Part shown: positions 1-5,152 of the stretch, one piece after another
Position numbering within the stretch: position 1 is the stretch's first letter
Layout: each line of letters opens with the position of its first letter
Origin: an uncultured Sphingomonadaceae bacterium
GTDB lineage: Bacteria; Pseudomonadota; Alphaproteobacteria; Sphingomonadales; Sphingomonadaceae
Assembly (NCBI GenBank): GCA_946480515.1
Contig: CAMLKX010000141.1
Span: 1 to 5,152 of the forward strand
Reading direction: 5' to 3'
DNA length: 5,152 nucleotides
Made by a program: the position numbers and the translations under genes
Notes under the pieces: model-generated
Seen by the model: only the letters and a program-made list of their open reading frames with translations
Told to the model about the DNA's origin: nothing
Database searches by the model: none

Positions 1-1481
1 CGATCGGCGGTCAGCTCGACCATGTGGCGGTCATGGCTGATGAGGATCACGGCTCCGTCATAGTCGTTGAGCGCCTGGACCAGAGCTTCGCGAGCATCGA
101 CGTCGAGATGGTTGGTCGGCTCGTCCAGGATCAGCAGATGTGGGGCGTCGCGGGTGATCAGCGCAAGCGCGAGGCGCGCTCGCTCGCCGCCAGACAGCTT
201 GCTCGCCGGCGTCGTGGCCTTGTCTCCCGAAAAGCCGAACCGGCCAAGCTGCGCCCGGACCGCGCCAGGTGCCATGCCGTCCATCGCACGGCTCATGTGC
301 TGGAGCGGGGTGTCGTCCCCGTGCAGCTCTTCGACCTGATATTGCGTGAAATAGCCGACCCGCATCTTACCCGAGGCATGCATCGCGCCCTCTGCCGGGG
401 CGAGCTGCGCGGCGAGCATCCGGGCAAGCGTCGTCTTGCCGTTGCCATTGCGGCCGAGCAGCGCAATCCGGTCGTCGGGATCGATCCGCAGGTTAAGCGA
501 GTGCAACACCGGCGGGGCATCGCCATAGCCGACCGCGGCCAGGTCCAGCGTGATCAGCGGCGGCTTCAGTTCGCTCGGGCTAGGGAAGGCGAAGCTCAGG
601 GTCGGGTCCTCGGCGAGTGCGGCGATCGGCTGCATCTTGGCCAGCATCTTCGCCCGCGACTGCGCCTGCTTGGCCGTCGACGCCCGCGCACTGTTACGGG
701 CGATATAGTCCTGCAATCTTGCTCGCTGCGCATCCTGTGCCGCCTGCGCTGCCGCCAACTGGGTTGCCCGCTCCGCCCGCATCCGCTCGAAATCGTCGTA
801 GCCGCCGGAGTAGAGAGTGATCTTCCCACGCTCGAGGTGAAGGATCGTATCGACCACATTGTTGAGCAGGTCGCGCTCGTGGCTGATCACCAGCAATGTG
901 CCAGCATAGGACTTGAGGAAGTTCTCCAGCCACAGGGTGGCTTCGAGATCGAGATGGTTCGACGGTTCGTCGAGAAGCAGAATGTCGGGCCGCGAAAAAA
1001 GCAGAGCAGCCAGAGCAACCCGCATCTTCCAGCCACCCGAATAACTATCCAGGGCGCGCGCCTGCATCTCTTCGTCGAACCCCAGGCCGAGCAGGATCCG
1101 TGCCGCGCGTGCCGGCGCGGCATATGCGTCGATCGCCAGCAGCCTGTCGTGAATATCGCCGAGCCGCTCCATGTCCGTGCAGTGCTCGGCCTCCCGCAGC
1201 AACTCCGCGCGCTCGCGATCAGCCTCCAGTACAGTCTCGAACGGTGTCGCGGTGCCGCTTGGCGCCTCCTGAGCGATGTAGCCGAGCCGAGCCCGGCGCG
1301 GCATTGCGATCTCGCCTTCGTCGGCCTCCAGCTCGCCGATGATGACCTTCATCAGCGTGGATTTGCCGGCGCCATTGCGGCCGACCAGCCCAACTCGACT
1401 GCCCGGCGTGATCGCCGCGCTCGCACGGTCGAGGATCGTGCGCCCACCAAGCCGGACGATAACATTATTGATTGTCAGCAT
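1..1481 (-). CDS. ABC-F family ATP-binding protein (YheS/Uup-like), C-terminus cut by window edge
   Basis: Soluble tandem-ATPase of the ABC-F family. Members lack membrane domains, and characterised ones bind the ribosomal E site to modulate or rescue translation. The visible 493 codons show two nucleotide-binding domains. Domain 1 has Walker A GRNGAGKST (34-42), signature SGGWKMR (148-154), Walker B ending LLLDEP (168-173) followed by SNHLD, and the switch His201. An Ala/Gln/Arg-rich, probably coiled-coil linker spans about 225-300. Domain 2 has Walker A GRNGNGKTT (343-351), signature LSGGERARL (429-437), Walker B LILDEPTNHLD (450-460) and His483. Both sites keep their catalytic residues. 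Related proteins are about 620-640 residues, so roughly 130 C-terminal residues lie outside the window. I chose ATG 1481 because family members usually begin MLTI/MLTL. An in-frame ATG at 1502 adds seven residues and has a GGGA nine bases upstream, so the start is uncertain. It follows the L,D-transpeptidase gene on the same strand and may be co-transcribed. The subfamily, and any role in antibiotic resistance, cannot be settled from this sequence. Confidence 0.95.
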   Translation of the reverse strand, partial: MLTINNVIVRLGGRTILDRASAAITPGSRVGLVGRNGAGKSTLMKVIIGELEADEGEIAMPRRARLGYIAQEAPSGTATPFETVLEADRERAELLREAEHCTDMERLGDIHDRLLAIDAYAAPARAARILLGLGFDEEMQARALDSYSGGWKMRVALAALLFSRPDILLLDEPSNHLDLEATLWLENFLKSYAGTLLVISHERDLLNNVVDTILHLERGKITLYSGGYDDFERMRAERATQLAAAQAAQDAQRARLQDYIARNSARASTAKQAQSRAKMLAKMQPIAALAEDPTLSFAFPSPSELKPPLITLDLAAVGYGDAPPVLHSLNLRIDPDDRIALLGRNGNGKTTLARMLAAQLAPAEGAMHASGKMRVGYFTQYQVEELHGDDTPLQHMSRAMDGMAPGAVRAQLGRFGFSGDKATTPASKLSGGERARLALALITRDAPHLLILDEPTNHLDVDAREALVQALNDYDGAVILISHDRHMVELTAD

Positions 1482-1531
1482 GGCCGCGCCCGTAGCAGCC
1501 ATTGGTGACAATCCCAAGATCGACGCCTCGA

Positions 1532-2821
1532 TTAGGAGGCGGAAGCAATCCTTGGAGCATCGAACATCTGCGGCATCGCTAAAGCGTCAAACCCGTAAGG
1601 ATCGGGGCGGAAGATCACTCCGTTCCCGCTCGGTGCGACCGTCAGATAGGTCATGTAGATCGGAACCGGCCGCGGCAGATCGAACACTTCCTCGCGCGCG
1701 GTGCTTGGCTGAGGTACGCGGCCGAACACCCAGCTGGCGAAGCGGCGATAATCCTGAAGCCGCACGCAGCCGTTGCTGAGCCAGCGGTTCTCCTTCGTGA
1801 ACAGCTCCTTGTGCGGCGTGTCGTGAAGATAGATGCCATAGTCGTTCGGCATCTCGAACTTCATTTCGCCCATGGAATTCCACGGGCCGGGAAGTTGGCG
1901 GACAAGCACGGTTGGGGCTTGTTTGCCCGACCCGATTGCCTTCCAGTTCACGGTCTTCGGATCGACGATCGGAGCATTTCCGCTCCAGTTGGCCAGAACT
2001 TCGTAGTGGAAATTCTGAAAATAGCTCAACCCCTGCTCCGAGACCTTCTTGGCCGTAAGGCTACGGACCAGCTCAGGCGGTACATGCCAGTAGGGATTGG
2101 CCTTGGCGTTGCGCATCAGCACGGCCATCATCGGTGTCTTGGTCTTGGGGGAGCCCACGACGGCCCGCATCGAATCGGCGATTCGGTCACGGTCGAACAG
2201 ATAGATTTGCGCAGCGCCCGAATCGACGACCACATAACGGTCGAATGTGCGCGTGGTCGGGAGGCGGAAGGCCCGTTCCATGTTGATGGCAATGCGGCGG
2301 GTATAATAATCGGCGCCGCGATTGAGCGATGCTGCCGTCGCCCGTCCCATGATCCCGTCCGCCGGGCTGAGTCCGTGAACACGCTGGTAGGCCATCACGG
2401 CCTGCACCACGCTCTGGTCATAGGCGCCGGTCGCGGGCAGGCCGAGGCGGGTCCGCAGCAAGCTCACACGCTTGCCGGTTGCGCCTCGCTTCAGCGCTGC
2501 TCCCGCCGGGATCTTGACCTGAGGCAGGCGGGCCCATGTCCCCTGATACCATTGCAGCCCCCGTCCAAGGTCGACGAACAGCGAATTGGGAGCACTTCTT
2601 CTGCCACCGAAGTCAAAGCTCAGGACGCGACGAAGCCAGTTCTGCGGCCGCTGCCGCCGCTTCGCCACGCTGCTCATCTGTGGGTCGACGTAGACGAAGT
2701 CGATCCCCTGCTTGATGGTGCGCGGCACCGCGATCGGTTCGTCCCCGCGCGGCGCTGCGGGAAGCGGTGTCGCCGTCAACAAGGCCACGGCTCCAAGGAC
2801 AAGACTGAGGTTTTTGCGCAT
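1532..2821 (-). CDS. Exported L,D-transpeptidase with peptidoglycan-binding domain (YcbB/LdtD-like)
   Basis: Periplasmic enzyme of the YkuD family, expected to make 3-3 cross-links in peptidoglycan (or attach proteins to it) through an acyl-enzyme on a catalytic cysteine. The 429 residues begin with a signal peptide: MRKN, a hydrophobic run at 5-20, and a likely signal peptidase I site near PAA (21-23). There is no lipobox Cys. A PG_binding_1-like domain spans about 110-168 (AYQRVHG at 144-150, DGIMGRAT at 155-162). The catalytic YkuD domain covers about 194-392, with the His motif YLHDTP (His333) and the Cys motif SNGCVRL (349-355, Cys352, Arg354). The insert before His333 and the N-terminal scaffold fit the YcbB type, although E. 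coli YcbB is longer (about 615 residues). The start ATG has a GGGGA only three bases upstream, a rather tight Shine-Dalgarno. It is divergent from the DUF3313-like gene and upstream of the ABC-F gene. Assignment to the family is firm; the exact reaction is inferred. Confidence 0.95.
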   Translation of the reverse strand: MRKNLSLVLGAVALLTATPLPAAPRGDEPIAVPRTIKQGIDFVYVDPQMSSVAKRRQRPQNWLRRVLSFDFGGRRSAPNSLFVDLGRGLQWYQGTWARLPQVKIPAGAALKRGATGKRVSLLRTRLGLPATGAYDQSVVQAVMAYQRVHGLSPADGIMGRATAASLNRGADYYTRRIAINMERAFRLPTTRTFDRYVVVDSGAAQIYLFDRDRIADSMRAVVGSPKTKTPMMAVLMRNAKANPYWHVPPELVRSLTAKKVSEQGLSYFQNFHYEVLANWSGNAPIVDPKTVNWKAIGSGKQAPTVLVRQLPGPWNSMGEMKFEMPNDYGIYLHDTPHKELFTKENRWLSNGCVRLQDYRRFASWVFGRVPQPSTAREEVFDLPRPVPIYMTYLTVAPSGNGVIFRPDPYGFDALAMPQMFDAPRIASAS

Positions 2822-2836
2822 GATTCCCCGTGGCTA

Positions 2837-2848
2837 CCGACGCGTCGG
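2837..2848. promoter_or_regulatory. 12-bp perfect palindrome upstream of ldt
   Basis: CCGACGCGTCGG reads the same on both strands. It ends 15 bases before the ldt start codon, so it would lie in the ldt 5' leader or close to its promoter. It could be a binding site for a dimeric regulator, but such palindromes also occur by chance in GC-rich DNA. No function is claimed. Confidence 0.4.
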
Positions 2849-2877
2849 CCGTTTGTAGACCTCCCGAAATCCTAGAA

Positions 2878-2948
2878 GGCTCGGGTTTCGCTGGGCTGAA
2901 CGAGCCACTCAAACGATCGTATCCATCGATAGGGAAAACCCGATCGTT
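2878..2948. repeat. Cluster of overlapping short inverted repeats
   Basis: Three inverted pairs are visible: GGCTCG (2878-2883) with CGAGCC (2901-2906), CGGGTTT (2882-2888) with AAACCCG (2936-2942), and AACGATCG (2912-2919) with CGATCGTT (2941-2948). The middle pair shares bases with both others, so in RNA it would compete with them. Each arm is only 6-8 bases, so chance is a real alternative. Confidence 0.4.
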
Positions 2949-3035
2949 AGACGCGGCTTTGTTCGACAGCGCCGCATACATGCCAGCAGGGCCGCGAAAG
3001 CAGCAACTTATTTCGAGGGCCAGCCGGCCACCTGA

Positions 3036-3133
3036 TCCAAACAATCTCCCGCGAGTGCCGAGGGTGCCGTTTCAGCTCTCAGGGTTTGCTCTGATGGACT
3101 TGAGGCAGGTTTGCGCCCGTAAGATTGTTTGGA
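3036..3133. repeat. Perfect 12-bp inverted repeat flanking a 74-bp spacer
   Basis: TCCAAACAATCT (3036-3047) is exactly complementary to AGATTGTTTGGA (3122-3133). The arms are AT-richer than the surroundings. The right arm ends 18 bases before the start codon of the DUF3313-like gene and 7 bases before its Shine-Dalgarno. The pair could be two operator half-sites, the base of a leader-RNA hairpin, or the ends of a small degenerate element. I see no target-site duplication next to it. Confidence 0.65.
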
Positions 3134-3140
3134 GTTTGTC

Positions 3141-3147
3141 GGAGAGG
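3141..3147 (+). promoter_or_regulatory. Shine-Dalgarno that fixes the start of the DUF3313-like gene
   Basis: GGAGAGG lies 4 bases (7 from the GGAG core) before ATG 3152. It argues for this start over the in-frame TTG at 3125, which would add nine residues in front of a good signal peptide and would begin inside the inverted-repeat arm. Confidence 0.75.
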
Positions 3148-3151
3148 ATCG

Positions 3152-3829
3152 ATGCGACGCTTCGGCCTGATCATGACCGTGCTTGCCGGTTCCGGGCTCA
3201 TGGCTGGAGGATCCGAAGCAGCGAAGCCGCCAACAACCTGGGACGGGCTGGTCCAGGTGCGGGCGAAGCGCCTCGACCTCGTCTATCTCCGCCCTGGCGC
3301 GGATTTCCGGGCGTACAACAAAGTGATGCTGGATCCGGTCGAAATCGGCTTCGATAAGGATTGGCAGCGGGACTATAATATTTCGACCCGTAATCTTAGC
3401 TCCCGCCTCTCCGACCGGGATGTGAAGAGAGCAATCACCGAGGGCACAGCAGAGGCCACTGATCTCTTCTCCGATGCCTGGAGCAAGGGCGGCTATCAGG
3501 TCGTCAATGCGCCAGGCCCCGATGTGCTGCGGGTCCGGGTGGGGATCATCAACATCAGGGTCAGCGCGCCTGACACCATGTCACCGGGCCGGTCCTACAC
3601 CTTCTCCCGCGACGCCGGCTCCGCGACGCTGTTCGTTGAAGCCGTGGACTCCACCAGTGGGGCGCTGCTCGGCCGGGCGGTCGACCATCGGATCGTGGGG
3701 GACAACTTTGTCATGCGCCGGACCAGCATCAGCAATCGTGGTGATTTCCGGAACGTCGTGAGGACTTGGGCATCAATCGCGGTGCGCGGAATGACCGAGC
3801 TGAAATCTCTTTCCCCGATCAATCAGTAG
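3152..3829 (+). CDS. Exported DUF3313-like protein of unknown function
   Basis: A 225-residue protein resembling the DUF3313 family as I remember it. The resemblance rests on the N-terminal pattern WDGLVQVRAKRLD (30-42), VYLRPGADF (44-52), YNKVMLDPVEIGF (55-67) and WQRDYN (71-76). The N-terminus is a signal peptide: MRRF, a hydrophobic stretch at 5-18, and a probable signal peptidase I cleavage near SEAA (21-24). No Cys is available for lipidation, so it should be a soluble or envelope-associated periplasmic protein. A conserved-looking core around 124-138 (DVLRVRVGIINIRVS) and 156-185 suggests a mixed beta-rich fold. No catalytic motif is visible. It is the first gene of a rightward unit, 22 bases upstream of a small membrane protein gene and followed by an AI-2E-family transporter gene, which suggests an envelope role. 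The family name is recalled, not searched. Confidence 0.85.
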   Translation: MRRFGLIMTVLAGSGLMAGGSEAAKPPTTWDGLVQVRAKRLDLVYLRPGADFRAYNKVMLDPVEIGFDKDWQRDYNISTRNLSSRLSDRDVKRAITEGTAEATDLFSDAWSKGGYQVVNAPGPDVLRVRVGIINIRVSAPDTMSPGRSYTFSRDAGSATLFVEAVDSTSGALLGRAVDHRIVGDNFVMRRTSISNRGDFRNVVRTWASIAVRGMTELKSLSPINQ

Positions 3830-3851
3830 CCCATCAGAAAGGGAACCATTC

Positions 3852-4052
3852 ATGTCCAGCAATCGGCTCACCAACCTGGTCGGCGGGTTCGTATTTCTAC
3901 TGCTCGCGTTTGTCGCCCTTTACCGGCTTCTCTGGGGATTTTCGATCACCGTGGGCGGCCTCGAAGTGGGCCAAACCGCCAGCTTCTTCGCTCTCGTAAT
4001 CTTCGCCGCTCTGAGCCTCGCCCTATTCTATGGCGGGAGAGTAAGAAGCTGA
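3852..4052 (+). CDS. Small hypothetical protein with two predicted membrane segments
   Basis: I do not recognise this 66-residue protein. It has two hydrophobic stretches, about 9-29 (containing GGFVFLLLAFVALY) and 43-60 (containing FFALVIFAALSLALFY). They are joined by a short loop, about 30-42, rich in Gly and containing GLEVGQT. The protein ends GGRVRS. By the positive-inside rule, Arg24, the C-terminal arginines and the N-terminal Arg5 suggest both ends face the cytoplasm, with the loop outside. The start is supported by AAAGGGA (3838-3844), seven bases before the ATG. It sits 22 bases after the DUF3313-like gene and 12 bases before the GTG of the AI-2E-family gene, so the three are likely co-transcribed. 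It could be a small subunit or regulator of the neighbouring transporter; this is inference from position only. Confidence 0.75.
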   Translation: MSSNRLTNLVGGFVFLLLAFVALYRLLWGFSITVGGLEVGQTASFFALVIFAALSLALFYGGRVRS

Positions 4053-4056
4053 GGAG
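4050..4056 (+). promoter_or_regulatory. Shine-Dalgarno overlapping the stop codon of the upstream small gene
   Basis: TGAGGAG contains the TGA stop of the 66-residue gene and a strong AGGAG, 8 bases before GTG 4065. It supports the GTG as the true start of the AI-2E-family gene. It also suggests that translation of the two genes is coupled. Confidence 0.75.
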
Positions 4057-4064
4057 TTCTGCAC

Positions 4065-5152
4065 GTGGCTAGCTTGGAAGACGACCGTCTGACCACCCGC
4101 AAGGTCGTGGATGTGCTCCTTCCGCTCGTGCTGATCGCCCTCCTGATTGCCTTGTGCATGCAGCTGCTGCTGCCTTTTGTCGGGCTGTTGGTGTGGACGA
4201 TCATCCTGGCGATTTGCTTCCAGCCGCTCCACGCAAGACTCATGCGCAAGCGGGGCATGAGCGGGCGAAACGCCGCCATCGTCATCGGGCTCCTCCTGTC
4301 AGGCCTCATTCTCGTTCCAACCGCGATCGCCGCGACCAGTGCGGCCTCGACCATCCCCAAGCTGGTCGCCGCTATCGAGACTGGAAACGCGAACATCTCG
4401 CCGCCTCCGGCGCGCGTGCGAGAGCTTCCGGTCGTCGGACAGAAGGTGCACGGGGCCTGGTCCCAAGCCTCGTCCGACTTTCCTGCTTTCGCCAAGACCT
4501 ACCGTCCGCAGGTCGCCACTTTCACCAAGTGGCTACTCGCCCAGGCCGCCGGCATGTTCGTTGCGGTTCTGCTAATCCTCGTCGCGGTGATCTTCGCGGC
4601 GATCATGCTCGCCTACCGTGAGGCAGCGCGAGCGTTCGCCTGTTCGCTCTTCACGCGAATCACCGGCGATCGATCGCATGCAGACCATTACATGGATGTG
4701 ATTGCAGCCACCGTGCGCTCCGTGGCCAACGGGGTGGTGGGTGTGGCTTTCGTGCAGGCACTCCTGGTCGGCATTGGTCTATTCGCGGTAGGAATGCCGG
4801 GTGCCGGCTTGCTGTCGTTGCTGGCGATGGCCCTGGGGGTACTGCAGGTCCCGGTGGTTCTGGTCACCTTGCCCGCGATCATCTGGGCTTTTTCGGCCAA
4901 GACAATCACGGTCGCGATCATCTTCACCGTCTGGTCCTTGCTCGCAGGGCTGAGCGATGTCGCCCTGAAGCCGCTGATGATCGGGCATGGGCTGGAAGTG
5001 CCGATGCCGGTGATCCTGCTCGGGGTGATCGGGGGCGTAATGGCGTATGGTCTCGTCGGCCTATTCATCGGCGCCGTTGTGCTCGCTGTTGGCTATGTGC
5101 TGTTCCGCGAATGGCTCGACGTGCACTACCCGGATCGCGCGAAGCACGTGAT
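4065..5152 (+). CDS. AI-2E/PerM family multi-pass membrane protein, 3' end cut by window edge
   Basis: Integral membrane protein of the AI-2E transporter family (PF01594; PerM, YdiK, TqsA relatives). Members range from a reported autoinducer-2 exporter to Na+/H+ antiporters, and most have no known substrate. The 362 visible codons show the family layout. Hydrophobic segments lie at about 15-33, 35-53 and 70-92. An amphipathic, mostly soluble stretch follows at about 95-158, then segments at about 160-183, 222-243, 245-275 and 278-298, and a final pair across 312-346. The C-terminal half carries the typical pattern: FVQALLVGIGLFAVGMPGA (229-247), LKPLMIGHGLEVP (301-313), then ILLGVIGG (317-324) and GLVGLFIGAVVLAV (329-342). 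Family members are usually about 340-370 residues, so only a short tail should be missing. Translation starts at GTG, supported by the GAGGAG eight bases upstream; no in-frame ATG lies near the N-terminus. It is the third gene of a tight unit. The substrate cannot be read from the sequence. Confidence 0.93.
   Translation, partial: MASLEDDRLTTRKVVDVLLPLVLIALLIALCMQLLLPFVGLLVWTIILAICFQPLHARLMRKRGMSGRNAAIVIGLLLSGLILVPTAIAATSAASTIPKLVAAIETGNANISPPPARVRELPVVGQKVHGAWSQASSDFPAFAKTYRPQVATFTKWLLAQAAGMFVAVLLILVAVIFAAIMLAYREAARAFACSLFTRITGDRSHADHYMDVIAATVRSVANGVVGVAFVQALLVGIGLFAVGMPGAGLLSLLAMALGVLQVPVVLVTLPAIIWAFSAKTITVAIIFTVWSLLAGLSDVALKPLMIGHGLEVPMPVILLGVIGGVMAYGLVGLFIGAVVLAVGYVLFREWLDVHYPDRAKHV

Larger units (their letters stand above)
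2822..3151. promoter_or_regulatory. Divergent intergenic region between ldt and the DUF3313-like operon
   Basis: This 330-bp stretch separates two divergently transcribed genes and must hold promoters for both. I found no convincing sigma-70 -35/-10 pair and no EcfG-type GGAAC...GTT promoter on either strand. It does contain several symmetric elements, listed separately: a 12-bp palindrome near the ldt start, overlapping short inverted repeats at 2878-2948, and a perfect 12-bp inverted repeat at 3036-3133. It also has an imperfect direct repeat, CAGGGTTTGC (3080-3089) and CAGGTTTGC (3106-3114), between the arms of the last. Open frames across this region show no family resemblance and no supporting ribosome binding site. 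Confidence 0.6.

Noticed and set aside
24..1508. 494-codon open frame on the plus strand covering the whole ABC-F region
   Set aside because: It is the complement of the ABC-F gene. The minus strand carries two complete sets of Walker A, signature and Walker B motifs, while the plus-strand translation is low-complexity, Arg/His/Gln-rich and without family features. Long antisense frames are common in GC-rich genes.
1519..1532. Small hairpin ATCGA-CGCC-TCGAT at the end of the L,D-transpeptidase gene as a terminator
   Set aside because: The stem is only five base pairs and no T-run follows on the minus strand, so it does not support termination between the two genes.
1811..2875. 354-codon open frame on the plus strand across the L,D-transpeptidase gene
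   Set aside because: It is antisense to a gene with a clear signal peptide, peptidoglycan-binding domain and catalytic SNGCVR motif. The plus-strand product shows no recognisable features.
2613..3044. Minus-strand 143-codon frame starting inside the intergenic region
   Set aside because: It overlaps the start of the L,D-transpeptidase gene in another frame, has no evident ribosome binding site and resembles no known family.
3036..3133. Confident call of a transposon-derived miniature element
   Set aside because: The inverted repeat fits in size, but the flanks (CCTGA on the left, GTTTG on the right) show no target-site duplication and a single copy in this window proves nothing. It is kept only as one hypothesis.
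2830..3357. Plus-strand 175-codon frame spanning the intergenic region into the DUF3313-like gene
   Set aside because: It overlaps the DUF3313-like gene in another frame, and the translation has no coherent domain, signal peptide or ribosome binding site. The region is better explained as regulatory.
4028..4621. Frames on both strands (minus 4028-4495, plus 4154-4621) within the AI-2E-family gene
   Set aside because: The third plus-strand frame, from GTG 4065, encodes a full membrane protein with a family-typical C-terminal half. The others are shadows.
4065..5152. Naming the transporter as a quorum-sensing AI-2 exporter (TqsA)
   Set aside because: The family name is historical. Most members have other or unknown substrates, and nothing here, such as luxS or an lsr-type gene, supports an AI-2 role.
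1..5152. CRISPR arrays, tRNA/rRNA genes, insertion sequences, toxin-antitoxin or defence genes
   Set aside because: No regularly spaced repeats, no transposase or nuclease motifs and no structural RNA signatures were seen on either strand.

Overview
The window is a high-GC stretch of bacterial chromosome with ordinary dense gene packing. Residue-level resemblance of the ABC-F ATPase, the YcbB-like L,D-transpeptidase and the DUF3313-like protein points to an alphaproteobacterium, most likely Sphingomonadales. This is inferred from memory of those families; no rRNA or marker gene is present to confirm it.

Layout: two divergent transcription units share an intergenic region of about 330 bp (2822-3151). 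Leftward (minus strand) runs an exported L,D-transpeptidase (2821 to 1532), followed after a short gap by an ABC-F family ATPase that starts near 1481 and runs off the left edge. Rightward (plus strand) run a signal-peptide-bearing DUF3313-like protein (3152-3829), a 66-residue protein with two predicted membrane segments (3852-4052), and an AI-2E/PerM-family multi-pass membrane protein that starts at a GTG (4065) and runs off the right edge close to its expected end. Both edge genes are open at the window boundary. They were identified by translating the sequence directly.

How the genes may work together: the leftward unit pairs a peptidoglycan cross-linking enzyme with a ribosome-associated ATPase, with no obvious functional link beyond possible co-transcription. 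The rightward unit looks like a real operon. Gaps are 22 and 12 nt, each start has a good Shine-Dalgarno, and the last Shine-Dalgarno overlaps the previous stop codon. All three products are predicted to be exported or membrane-bound, so they may form an uncharacterised envelope module.

The most notable non-coding signal is a perfect 12-bp inverted repeat (3036-3047 and 3122-3133) just upstream of the DUF3313-like gene. The ldt-proximal half of the intergenic region holds a 12-bp palindrome and several overlapping short inverted repeats. I see no CRISPR array, tRNA, rRNA, insertion sequence, phage gene or recognisable defence system.
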